Positions 1-6,362 of a DNA stretch of 6,984 nucleotides are shown piece after piece; within the stretch, counting starts at the first letter, position 1, and each line of letters opens with the position of its first letter. Origin of the DNA: Alkalimonas sp. (GTDB lineage Bacteria > Pseudomonadota > Gammaproteobacteria > Enterobacterales > Alteromonadaceae); contig SKGJ01000288.1 in NCBI GenBank assembly GCA_007117525.1, positions 1 through 6,984 on the forward strand. The letters run 5' to 3'. A program made the position numbers and the translations under genes. Below the pieces are notes generated by a model, which ran no database searches, was not told the origin of the DNA, and worked only from the letters and a program-made list of their open reading frames with translations.

Positions 1-1223
1 CAGCCTCGGATCTGCTCACCGAAGTGCAGTCCGAAAGCATTCATACTGAAGCTCTCGCACCGCCCACCATCGAACTGGTTGATGTTGCAATGGAGACCGA
101 GACCTTACCTGAAGAGCCCGAACAGGCGGCCGATTCGCTGCACTGGCACAGCATGACGGTGCAGCGAGGCGATGCGCTTTCCAATTTATTTCGCCGGGCC
201 AATGTCAGCCAACAAACCATGTTGGCTATTCTGGCACTTGGCGACAGTACCCGCACCCTGACCCGGCTGTTTCCGGGGGAAACGCTGGAGTTTGGCTTGG
301 ATGACGAAGGTCAGTTGCAGCAGCTTCACTACGCCATTAGTCGGCTGGAGTCCTTGCGGGTAATTCGTGATGACGAAGGCCGTTTTCAGGCGGTACGCGA
401 GCAACTGGAGCTTGAAACGCGCACCCAGTATGCCGCGGCCACCATCCGCTCCAGCTTCTGGCACGCAGGCCTGGATGCCGGTCTTAGCAACAGCCAGATT
501 ATGGCTCTGGCCAGCATCTTTGGCTGGGACATTGACTTTGCCCTCGATATCCGAGCCGGTGATAGCTTTACCGTTTTATTTGAGCGCAATTACAATGGCG
601 ACGAGTTCATCGGCGATGGCAAGATCCTGGCCGCGCAATTCACCAATCAGGGCCGGTTGATTCAGGCCGTTCGCCATAGCGATGGCCATTATTATAAGCC
701 AGATGGCACCAGCATGCGCCAGGCATTTTTGAGGGCGCCCGTCGAGTTTACCCGTATCAGTTCCAACTTTAACCCACGACGGCTGCACCCGGTCACCGGG
801 CGGGTTGCGGCCCACAACGGCATCGACTACGTGGCGCCCGTCGGAACTCCTATTATGGCGACCGGCGATGGACGGGTCATCGCATCCACTTACAACAATC
901 TGAACGGCAACTATGTCTTTATTCAACATGGCAACAACATCGTCACCAAATACCTGCACTTATCGCGCCGTCAGGTCCGGGTTGGCGACCGGGTCCGTCA
1001 GGGCCAGGTGATTGGCCGTCTGGGTGCTACCGGTCGGGTCACCGGGCCACACTTGCATTACGAGTTTGTGGTCAATGGCGTGCATCGTAACCCACGGACA
1101 GTCCAACTGCCGCAAGCACAGGCACTGACCGGAGCCGATAAAACGAACTTTATTGCCCAGGCCACTGAAGTGCTGGCTGAACTGCAAAACCAACAGCAAC
1201 AACTGCTGGTGGCGGTGCCATAA
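1..1223 (+). CDS. M23-family peptidoglycan DD-metalloendopeptidase, 5'-truncated by the window edge
   Basis: Periplasmic zinc peptidase that cuts peptide cross-links in peptidoglycan, related to MepM/YebA and the OapA-type proteins. The reading frame is open to the left edge. The first in-frame start-like codon (GTG at 24) is not convincing, so I treat this as a gene lacking its N-terminus, probably including the membrane anchor or signal. About 406 codons remain. Visible parts, in order: an acidic Glu/Pro-rich linker (nt 24-145); a LysM/OapA-like domain beginning HWHSMTVQRGDAL (from about nt 140); a Csd3-like middle domain (about nt 410-720, YAAATIRSSFWHAGLDAGLS); and the catalytic M23 domain. 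Zinc site: HxxxD is H-N-G-I-D at nt 813-827, and the HLH motif is at nt 1050-1058 followed by Y-E. All catalytic residues are present. The tail is Gln-rich. The stop TAA abuts the anmK start, so the two genes are probably co-transcribed. The family call is firm; the exact substrate bond is inferred. Confidence 0.93.
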   Translation, partial: ASDLLTEVQSESIHTEALAPPTIELVDVAMETETLPEEPEQAADSLHWHSMTVQRGDALSNLFRRANVSQQTMLAILALGDSTRTLTRLFPGETLEFGLDDEGQLQQLHYAISRLESLRVIRDDEGRFQAVREQLELETRTQYAAATIRSSFWHAGLDAGLSNSQIMALASIFGWDIDFALDIRAGDSFTVLFERNYNGDEFIGDGKILAAQFTNQGRLIQAVRHSDGHYYKPDGTSMRQAFLRAPVEFTRISSNFNPRRLHPVTGRVAAHNGIDYVAPVGTPIMATGDGRVIASTYNNLNGNYVFIQHGNNIVTKYLHLSRRQVRVGDRVRQGQVIGRLGATGRVTGPHLHYEFVVNGVHRNPRTVQLPQAQALTGADKTNFIAQATEVLAELQNQQQQLLVAVP

Positions 1224-2315
1224 GTGCTGCCACAACTCTATATTGGCATTATGTCCGGCACCAGCCTGGATGGCATTGATCTGGTGCTGGCAGACTTTAC
1301 GAGCAAGCCCAACTTACTGAGTCGTTGCCTACTTCCCTTTCCAGCCAGCCTACAACGGGAGCTGCGCTCTCTGGCCGAACCCGGCGACAATGAAGTTGAG
1401 CGCATAGGCCCGGTTGAGTATCAACTGGCCGAGTGCTACGCCGCTGGTGTCAGGCAATTACTGCAGCAAGCCAATTACCAACCAGAGTTAATCAGCGCTA
1501 TAGGCTGCCATGGCCAGACTATTCGGCATCGCCCCAGTCAGGCCCAGCCTTTTACCATGCAGCTTGGAAATATGCATCTGTTGGCAGCGCTAACGGGTAT
1601 CCGGGTGATTGCCGATTTTCGCCGTAAAGACATGGCCTATGGTGGTCAGGGAGCCCCTTTGGTACCGGCTTTTCATCAGGCGGTTTTTGCCAGGGCGGGC
1701 CAAAACCGTGCGGTCGTAAATATTGGCGGCATTGCCAATATCAGTTTGCTGCATGCCAATGGCAGCATCACTGGCTATGATACTGGCCCCGGCAATTGCC
1801 TGATGGATGATTGGGTGTCACTTCATCGCCAACAGCCCTACGACAAAGACGGTGTTTTTAGCGCAGAAGGTAAGCTGCTGCCCGGGCTATTGCAGCAGTT
1901 GCTGAGCGATCCCTTTTTTCAGCAGCGCGGCCCAAAAAGCACCGGGCGCGAATACTTTCATCTGCCTTGGTTGCAACAACAACTGACCGGCCAGGAAGCT
2001 CCTGCCGATGTGCAGCGCACCTTATGCCGCTTTACCGCGCTTAGCATTGCTAACGAGCTGCAATTACCCAACCTTAGCGAGGTATTTGTCTGTGGTGGTG
2101 GTGTCCATCACCCGGTGTTGATGGCAGATTTGCAGCAACTGCTAACGCCGGCAAAAGTGAAGAGCAGTAGCAGTGAAGGGGTAGACCCCGACTGGGTAGA
2201 AGCCATGGCTTTTGCCTGGCTGGCGCAGGCTTTTGACCAGCAAAGGCCTGGCAATGTGCCGGCAGTGACCGGAGCACGCAAGGCCTGTGTGCTTGGTATT
2301 GAATACAGGCCTTAA
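1224..2315 (+). CDS. anmK: Anhydro-N-acetylmuramic acid kinase
   Basis: Cytoplasmic enzyme of murein recycling. It hydrolyses the 1,6-anhydro ring of anhydro-MurNAc and phosphorylates the sugar with ATP to give MurNAc-6-phosphate. The protein is 363 residues, near the usual 365-370. Signatures seen: the N-terminal nucleotide-binding loop GIMSGTSLDGID (residues 8-19); GCHGQTIRHRP (94-104); the stretch around residues 130-148 with DFRRKDMAYGGQGAPLVP; NIGGIANIS (166-174); GYDTGPGN (184-191), whose Asp186 corresponds to the catalytic base known in the family; a late GGGVHHP loop; and the typical PDWVEAMAFAWLA motif near the C-terminus. I take the GTG at 1224 as the start. The next ATG (1251) would delete part of the nucleotide loop, and GTG places it at the expected distance. 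The GTG directly follows the TAA of the peptidase gene, with only a weak purine-rich GGTGGCGG upstream, so translation is probably coupled. No defects are seen. Confidence 0.97.
   Translation: MLPQLYIGIMSGTSLDGIDLVLADFTSKPNLLSRCLLPFPASLQRELRSLAEPGDNEVERIGPVEYQLAECYAAGVRQLLQQANYQPELISAIGCHGQTIRHRPSQAQPFTMQLGNMHLLAALTGIRVIADFRRKDMAYGGQGAPLVPAFHQAVFARAGQNRAVVNIGGIANISLLHANGSITGYDTGPGNCLMDDWVSLHRQQPYDKDGVFSAEGKLLPGLLQQLLSDPFFQQRGPKSTGREYFHLPWLQQQLTGQEAPADVQRTLCRFTALSIANELQLPNLSEVFVCGGGVHHPVLMADLQQLLTPAKVKSSSSEGVDPDWVEAMAFAWLAQAFDQQRPGNVPAVTGARKACVLGIEYRP
2280..2313. terminator. Hairpin over the anmK stop codon, possible factor-assisted terminator between convergent genes
   Basis: AAGGCCTGT (2280-2288) is a perfect inverted repeat of ACAGGCCTT (2305-2313). 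A G-U and a T-A pair extend the stem to 11 bp around a 12-base loop. It covers the last anmK codons and the first base of the TAA. No T-run follows in either direction, so it is not a classical intrinsic terminator. The remaining 41 bases to the oadB stop hold no better candidate. It could halt or stabilise the 3' ends of both convergent transcripts. Confidence 0.4.
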
Positions 2316-2356
2316 CGTACTTAGGTATAGCTGACTGAATACTAATGTGTGACTGC

Positions 2357-3487
2357 CTAGCCCACCAGGGCCAGCAAAATACCCGCAGCAACCGCTGAAC
2401 CAATTACCCCGGCCACATTCGGCCCCATCGCATGCATCAGCAGGAAGTTATGTGGGTTGGCTTGCAAACCAACTTTATTCACCACCCGGGCGGCCATCGG
2501 AACGGCAGAGACACCAGCAGCGCCCACCAAGGGGTTGATTGGCTGTTTCGACAGCTTGTTCATGATTTTCGCCATGATCACCCCAGAGCCGGTGCCAATG
2601 GCAAAAGCCACCAAGCCCAGGATCAGAATGCCCAGGGTTTGCGCAGTCAAAAAGTGCTCGGCACTTAACCTGGAACCTACCGCCAGCCCCAGGAAAATGG
2701 TGACGATGTTAATCAGCTCGTTTTGCGCCGTTTTGCTCAAGCGATCCACCACACCGGCTTCACGCATTAAATTGCCAAGACACAGCATTCCAATCAGTGG
2801 GGCAGCCGTTGGCAGGAACAAGATGGTCAGCATCAGCAAAATCAGTGGGAACATGATCTTTTCTTTTTTGCTGACGGTGCGCAGCTGCGTCATCTGAATT
2901 TCGCGCTCTTTTTTGCTGGTCAGGGCTTTCATAATGGGCGGCTGGATCATCGGTACCAGCGCCATGTAGGAATAAGCCGCCACCGCTATGGCCCCCAGTA
3001 ACTCAGGTGCCAGTTGCGAGGCCAGGAAAATGGCGGTCGGGCCATCGGCACCACCGATAATGGCGATGGCGGCCGCTTCTTGAAAGGTGAAGCTCATGCC
3101 GGGTACCCAGTTCAGTGCAATGGCGCCCAGTAAGGTCGCAAAAATACCAAACTGCGCAGCGGCGCCCAAAAACAACATCCTCGGATAGGCAATCAAAGCA
3201 CCAAAATCCGTCATGGCACCAACGCCCAAGAAGATCAAAAGCGGAAACAAGCCGGTCCCAACCCCAATGTCGTAAAACATGTGCAAAAAGCCACCGACTT
3301 CGCCCATGCCTGCCAAGGGGACATTGGTCAGCACAGCGCCAAAACCTATTGGCAGCAACAGCAGAGGCTCAAAGTTCTTCGCAATGGCCAGGTACAGCAG
3401 GCCGATACCCACCAGCAGCATCACGACTTGACCGGCGGTAAAGTTCAGCACCCCGGTCGATTGCAACAAGGTTTGAAAAGCATCCAT
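2357..3487 (-). CDS. oadB: Sodium-translocating oxaloacetate decarboxylase, beta subunit
   Basis: Integral inner-membrane subunit that takes CO2 from carboxybiotin on OadA, consuming a periplasmic proton and driving Na+ export. The protein is 376 residues, the compact form of a family that ranges to about 430. It is almost entirely hydrophobic, with one clear charged cytoplasmic loop (about residues 187-210, [10 protein letters not shown]...KKEK). Family-critical residues are in place. [10 protein letters not shown] (145-154) carries Asp148, and Tyr174 lies 26 residues later, matching Klebsiella Asp203/Tyr229. [18 protein letters not shown] (318-335) carries Asn318, Gly322, Ser327 and Arg334, in the spacing of Klebsiella Asn373, Gly377, Ser382 and Arg389. 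This indicates a functional Na+ channel. The ATG at 3487 has a GAGGA Shine-Dalgarno at 8 bases, and that site overlaps the oadA stop codon. It is the last gene of oadGAB and converges on anmK. A homologous beta subunit of methylmalonyl- or glutaconyl-CoA decarboxylase is the alternative, but the oadA neighbour decides. Confidence 0.97.
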   Translation of the reverse strand: MDAFQTLLQSTGVLNFTAGQVVMLLVGIGLLYLAIAKNFEPLLLLPIGFGAVLTNVPLAGMGEVGGFLHMFYDIGVGTGLFPLLIFLGVGAMTDFGALIAYPRMLFLGAAAQFGIFATLLGAIALNWVPGMSFTFQEAAAIAIIGGADGPTAIFLASQLAPELLGAIAVAAYSYMALVPMIQPPIMKALTSKKEREIQMTQLRTVSKKEKIMFPLILLMLTILFLPTAAPLIGMLCLGNLMREAGVVDRLSKTAQNELINIVTIFLGLAVGSRLSAEHFLTAQTLGILILGLVAFAIGTGSGVIMAKIMNKLSKQPINPLVGAAGVSAVPMAARVVNKVGLQANPHNFLLMHAMGPNVAGVIGSAVAAGILLALVG

Positions 3488-3495
3488 TAAGGCAT

Positions 3496-3501
3496 TCCTC
3501 A
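3496..3501 (-). promoter_or_regulatory. oadB ribosome binding site fused to the oadA stop codon
   Basis: On the - strand the sequence reads TGAGGA. TGA is the oadA stop (3501-3499) and GAGGA (3500-3496) is the Shine-Dalgarno for the oadB ATG, 8 bases downstream. Ribosomes ending on oadA therefore stop on the oadB initiation site, an arrangement that favours translational coupling and a fixed subunit ratio. Confidence 0.8.
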
Positions 3502-5277
3502 GGCGTAGGTGATCAACACATCGCCATTGCTGACCGCATCACCGGCGCTGACATGGATTTTCTGAATGCTGCCATCGACGGCAGCACGCACTTCGGTTTC
3601 CATTTTCATCGCTTCCATAATGATCACCACATCGCCTTTCTTCACCTGAGCGCCCTCTTTGGTCACCACCTTCCAGATGTTGCCAGCCAAAGGCGCCGTC
3701 AAAGTGCCGCTGCCGGTCACCGAAGCCCGGCCGGGGATGTTCTCTTCCACCACAGGTTTAATGCTGCTCAATTCGCCGCTCGGGGCCACTTCGACCTCGT
3801 AGACCTTGCCATCCACCCGCACGCTGTAGGCCGCGACACCGCCAACCTGAGCGACAGGTGCAACGCTGGCAGCATCTGCTTCGCCAGGAGCTTCGGGGAC
3901 AGGCTCAAACGCAGCCGGGTTGTTGCGGTTTTTCAAAAACTTCAGGCCCACTTGCGGGAAGAGCGCGTAGGTCAGCACATCGTCAATTTTGTGCTCGGCC
4001 AGGCTAATGGCCTCTTTTTTCGCAATCTCGTCCAGCTCTTTGCCCAATTTGTCCATTTCCGGCTCAAGCAAGTCAGCAGGTCGGCAACGAATGGCTTCAT
4101 TGCCATCGAGCACCCGCTGTTGCAAGGCTTCATCCACCTCGGCCGGGGTAGCGCCGTACTCGCCTTTCAGCACTCCGGCAGTTTCTTTGGTAATGGTTTT
4201 GTAACGCTCACCGGTCAGCACATTCAACACCGCCTGAGTGCCAACAATTTGCGAGGTTGGGGTAACCAGAGGAATAAAGCCCAGGTCTTCCCGCACCTTA
4301 GGAATTTCTTTCAGGACCGAATCCAGCTTGTCCAGCGCATCTTGTTCTTTCAGCTGGCTTTCCATATTGGTCAGCATGCCTCCAGGGACCTGTGCCAGCA
4401 GGATCCGGGCATCCACCCCTTTTAAGGAGCCTTCGAACTTGGCGTATTTCTTCCGTACTTCACGGAAGTAAGCCGCGATTTCAGCCAACAGGGTTAGATC
4501 CAGCCCGGTATCGCGCTCGGTGTCTTCGGTAATGGCCACCATGGTTTCGGTAGCGCTGTGACCATAGGTCATGCTCATTGAAGAGATGGCGGTATCCAGC
4601 ATATCAATGCCGGCATCAATGGCTTTTTGGTAGGTAGCGGTACTGAGCCCGGTGGTAGCATGGCACTGCATCGCCAGTGGAATTTTGACCGCCTCTTTAA
4701 TGCGGGTAATCAGCTCTTCGGCCACGTAAGGCTTGAGCAAACCCGCCATGTCTTTGATGCAAATGGAGTGACAGCCCATGTCTTCCAGCTGAATGGCCAT
4801 ATCCACCCACATATCAATGGTATGCACCGGGCTAACCGTGTACGACATGGTACCCTGGGCATGAGCATCGGCTTTGACGGCGGCCTGAATGGCCGTTTGC
4901 AAGTTGCGGATGTCGTTCATCGCATCGAAAATGCGGAACACATCCACCCCGTTCTCGACCGCCCTATCGACGAAGGCTTCGACCACATCATCGGCATAAT
5001 GCCGGTAGCCCAACAGGTTCTGGCCACGCAGCAGCATTTGCTGTTTGGTGTTGGGCATGGCTTTTTTCAAGGCCCGAATGCGGTGCCAGGGATCTTCGCC
5101 CAGGTAACGAATGCAGGCATCGAAGGTTGCGCCACCCCAGGATTCCATCGACCAGTAGCCCACTTTGTCCAGCTTTTCTGCAATCGGCAACATATCTTCC
5201 AGACGCATCCGGGTGGCCAGCAGCGATTGATGGGCATCACGCAGTACCAGCTCAGTCAATAACAATGGCTTACTCAT
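3499..5277 (-). CDS. oadA: Oxaloacetate decarboxylase, alpha subunit (carboxyltransferase plus biotin carrier)
   Basis: Peripheral membrane subunit that moves CO2 from oxaloacetate to its own biotin, releasing pyruvate. The carboxybiotin then swings to OadB. The protein is 592 residues, normal for the family. Domains: carboxyltransferase TIM barrel (about 1-290, opening [11 protein letters not shown]); conserved carboxylase domain (about 300-455, PGGMLTN at 298-304); a short Pro/Ala/Glu linker (about 456-480); and a C-terminal biotinyl domain (about 525-592) with EAMKMET, where Lys558 is the biotinylation site 34 residues from the end. Metal-site residues known from Vibrio cholerae OadA (Asp17, Lys178, His207, His209) align with a constant offset of 3 to Asp14, Lys175, Gln204 and His206, so one expected histidine ligand is glutamine here (codon at 4668-4666). 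The ATG at 5277 has AAAGAGGA 5 bases upstream. It lies 12 bases after oadG. PycB-type pyruvate carboxylase subunits are similar, but adjacent oadG and oadB support the decarboxylase. Confidence 0.97.
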   Translation of the reverse strand: MSKPLLLTELVLRDAHQSLLATRMRLEDMLPIAEKLDKVGYWSMESWGGATFDACIRYLGEDPWHRIRALKKAMPNTKQQMLLRGQNLLGYRHYADDVVEAFVDRAVENGVDVFRIFDAMNDIRNLQTAIQAAVKADAHAQGTMSYTVSPVHTIDMWVDMAIQLEDMGCHSICIKDMAGLLKPYVAEELITRIKEAVKIPLAMQCHATTGLSTATYQKAIDAGIDMLDTAISSMSMTYGHSATETMVAITEDTERDTGLDLTLLAEIAAYFREVRKKYAKFEGSLKGVDARILLAQVPGGMLTNMESQLKEQDALDKLDSVLKEIPKVREDLGFIPLVTPTSQIVGTQAVLNVLTGERYKTITKETAGVLKGEYGATPAEVDEALQQRVLDGNEAIRCRPADLLEPEMDKLGKELDEIAKKEAISLAEHKIDDVLTYALFPQVGLKFLKNRNNPAAFEPVPEAPGEADAASVAPVAQVGGVAAYSVRVDGKVYEVEVAPSGELSSIKPVVEENIPGRASVTGSGTLTAPLAGNIWKVVTKEGAQVKKGDVVIIMEAMKMETEVRAAVDGSIQKIHVSAGDAVSNGDVLITYA

Positions 5278-5282
5278 AACCG

Positions 5283-5290
5283 TCCTCTTT
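5283..5290 (-). promoter_or_regulatory. oadA ribosome binding site
   Basis: On the - strand AAAGAGGA lies 5 bases before the oadA ATG (5277) and shares one base with the oadG TAA (5292-5290). It fixes the oadA start and fits tight oadG-oadA coupling. Confidence 0.75.
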
Positions 5291-5535
5291 TATAATTGTT
5301 GCTGCCGGTGTTGATGAACAGCAGCCGTAATGGCGGCGACCACTTTGGGTGAGATGGCATCCGACTCCACCAGCTCGACTGTGGTTGGGCTATTTTTTTT
5401 GCTGGGGAAGAATCGACGCACACTCAAGCTCATCAGTTGGATAATGATGACCAACAGCGTCAGAAAGACAAAGACCGTTGCCATCCCAATAGCCATGAGC
5501 TCGGCTGCTTGTTGCAGCATCTGATTGACCGACAT
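5290..5535 (-). CDS. oadG: Oxaloacetate decarboxylase, gamma subunit
   Basis: Small single-span membrane protein that assembles the pump by binding OadB through its helix and OadA through its cytoplasmic tail. In the studied enzymes the tail also carries a zinc site that speeds decarboxylation. I choose the ATG at 5535 (81 residues) because AAAGGGGGA lies just upstream as Shine-Dalgarno. An in-frame GTG at 5550 is itself immediately before that site and would add only MKGGI. Residues 1-14 are amphipathic and about 15-37 form one transmembrane helix (IGMATVFVFLTLLVIIIQL), followed by a positive stop (VRRFFPSKK, 39-47), giving N-out/C-in topology. The tail ends VHQHRQQQL. His74 and His76 may stand in for the histidine zinc motif of longer OadG proteins. 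It is the first gene of oadGAB, 12 bases ahead of oadA. Sequence conservation is low in this family, so the call rests on size, topology and position. Confidence 0.92.
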   Translation of the reverse strand: MSVNQMLQQAAELMAIGMATVFVFLTLLVIIIQLMSLSVRRFFPSKKNSPTTVELVESDAISPKVVAAITAAVHQHRQQQL

Positions 5536-5538
5536 AAT

Positions 5539-5547
5539 TCCCCCTTT
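5539..5547 (-). promoter_or_regulatory. oadG ribosome binding site that decides the start
   Basis: On the - strand AAAGGGGGA stands 3 bases before ATG at 5535. It is the best Shine-Dalgarno in the leader and argues against the upstream in-frame GTG at 5550, which has no comparable site. Confidence 0.75.
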
Positions 5548-5637
5548 CACTGTACCGCTCCAGCGCCAGAAATGGCCCTAAAACCACAACAGATTCATTT
5601 GCATAACACCATATGCGTTCACTTTGGCATTCCATGC

Positions 5638-5666
5638 ATTATGCGGATTCTGCCCCAAAGCGACAA
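5638..5666 (-). promoter_or_regulatory. Probable sigma-70 promoter for oadGAB
   Basis: On the - strand TTGTCG (5666-5661, 4 of 6 to the -35 consensus) and CATAAT (5643-5638, 5 of 6 to the -10 consensus) are separated by exactly 17 bases. Transcription would begin near 5631, giving a leader of about 95 bases to the oadG ATG. This is the best-scoring promoter by eye in the pqiC-oadG gap. Confidence 0.55.
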
Positions 5667-5722
5667 TTCAGCTCTGTGATAACTGCTATAGATAGCATGA
5701 ATCCACAAACGTATAAACACTT

Positions 5723-5738
5723 TTACGTCCAGACATCC
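5723..5738. promoter_or_regulatory. Possible tandem MetJ-box-like operator
   Basis: Read on the + strand, two adjacent octamers TTACGTCC and AGACATCC match the MetJ box AGACGTCT at 5 and 6 of 8 positions. Flanking octamers do not match. The pair lies about 60 bases upstream of the proposed oadGAB -35. The match is imperfect and no methionine gene is visible nearby, so this is only a candidate. Confidence 0.25.
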
Positions 5739-5749
5739 AAAGTCATTCT

Positions 5750-5780
5750 AAACCAGCAAAATGCAAAAGTAAGCTGATTT
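5750..5780 (-). terminator. Weak hairpin after pqiC, possible terminator of the pqi operon
   Basis: Downstream of the pqiC stop the - strand can fold AAATCAGC (5780-5773) with GCTGGTTT (5757-5750), 8 bp with one G-U, around a 15-base A/T-rich loop. Only a short T stretch follows. It is the sole hairpin found between pqiC and the oad promoter. If it does not terminate, pqi transcripts would read into oadGAB. Confidence 0.3.
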
Positions 5781-5789
5781 TTGTCATTT

Positions 5790-6362
5790 TTAGTCACTTT
5801 TTACCCAAAGCTTCAGCTGCTCAGCCACTTGCTGATTGAGTTGCTGCCAACTGGCTGCCATCGCTTCGACCAGTGCCGGATAGCCATCGTCCTGCAATGG
5901 ACGGCGAATCAAAAAACTGTGTTGCTGACTGCGCTGCCCATCGGACAAGCGGTAATCCCCGCTCAAAAGAGCGTAACCATCCGGCAAGCCAACCAGTCTA
6001 TCCACCCGGATCTGCAATTGGACGCCATGCTTATCCGGAGCTGGCGACAACTGCCACTCTGGGGCCGACACGGCCAACTGCAACCGCAATTGACGCTCCA
6101 ACTGACTGGCCAAATCGTCCGCCCACAGGTGCTGTCGGGCGACCGTCAGCTCGGTGGCGCTGTTTTGATACACAATGCCGCGTTGTTTTAAAAAAGGTGC
6201 CAGTTGAATCCCATGCAGCACCAGTACCTGTTCAGGGGCAGACTGCGCCGTAGCTGCCGCTATCCCCTCTGGATAAGGGAGCTGATAATAACGAATCTGC
6301 ACCCCTGGCTGCGAACACGCCATGATCAATAGCAAAAAACAGCTCAATAACAGAACTCTCAT
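5790..6362 (-). CDS. pqiC: PqiC-like outer-membrane lipoprotein (ABC_trans_aux family)
   Basis: Lipoprotein of the Pqi lipid-transport system. In E. coli, PqiC sits in the inner leaflet of the outer membrane and docks the PqiB tube. The protein is 190 residues, the usual size. It starts with a lipoprotein signal: MRVLLLS, a hydrophobic core, then I-M-A-C with the lipidated Cys16. Ser17 at +2 lacks the Asp retention signal, consistent with outer-membrane sorting. The mature part shows the family pattern: an early YYQLP strand (residues 25-29), a segment about VLVLHGIQLAPFL, and a WADDLASQLERQLRLQL helix typical of YmbA/PqiC proteins, followed by beta-rich sequence and a C-terminal helix (ALVEAMAASWQQLNQQVAEQL). 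The ATG at 6362 overlaps the upstream pqiB stop as ATGA, with AAGGA about 10 bases upstream. Family membership is recognised from pattern and context; an LetB/YebT-associated auxiliary protein is less likely. Confidence 0.87.
   Translation of the reverse strand: MRVLLLSCFLLLIMACSQPGVQIRYYQLPYPEGIAAATAQSAPEQVLVLHGIQLAPFLKQRGIVYQNSATELTVARQHLWADDLASQLERQLRLQLAVSAPEWQLSPAPDKHGVQLQIRVDRLVGLPDGYALLSGDYRLSDGQRSQQHSFLIRRPLQDDGYPALVEAMAASWQQLNQQVAEQLKLWVKSD

Larger units (their letters stand above)
5536..5789. other. Regulatory gap between pqiC and oadG
   Basis: This 254-base A/T-rich stretch holds the end of the pqi transcription unit and the start of oadGAB. It contains the weak hairpin (5750-5780), the MetJ-like pair (5723-5738), the promoter (5638-5666), a small inverted repeat GCATA-N6-TATGC in the leader (about 5601-5616), and the oadG ribosome binding site. 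I see no tRNA, recognised riboswitch or convincing small gene in it. Confidence 0.6.

Noticed and set aside
3553..4425. 290-codon + strand frame opposite oadA
   Set aside because: It is a long antisense frame produced by the codon bias of oadA; the translation is His/Phe/Leu-rich with no recognisable domain, and oadA is intact.
4627..5262. 211-codon + strand frame opposite the oadA start
   Set aside because: It is a mirror frame of a well-conserved gene, rich in His/Gly, with no family resemblance or ribosome binding site.
5535..5550. GTG at 5550 as the oadG start (adds MKGGI)
   Set aside because: The extension encodes the Shine-Dalgarno of the better ATG at 5535, and the GTG has no site of its own.
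5578..5604. Eight-codon reading frame in the oadG leader (M-Q-M-N-L-L-W-F)
   Set aside because: There is no Shine-Dalgarno, no run of a regulatory amino acid and no attenuator-like hairpin after it; such short frames are common by chance.
5390..5635. 81-codon - strand frame overlapping oadG and its leader
   Set aside because: It starts at or before the proposed transcription start, has no ribosome binding site, and reads through oadG in another frame with a composition unlike a real protein.
5675..5690. TGTGA half-site resembling a CRP box
   Set aside because: The second half (CTATA) does not match TCACA, and the centre would sit near -51 relative to the proposed start, not a usual activation position.
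5781..6191. 136-codon + strand frame opposite pqiC
   Set aside because: The pqiC frame has a lipobox, operon overlap and family pattern; the antisense product has none.
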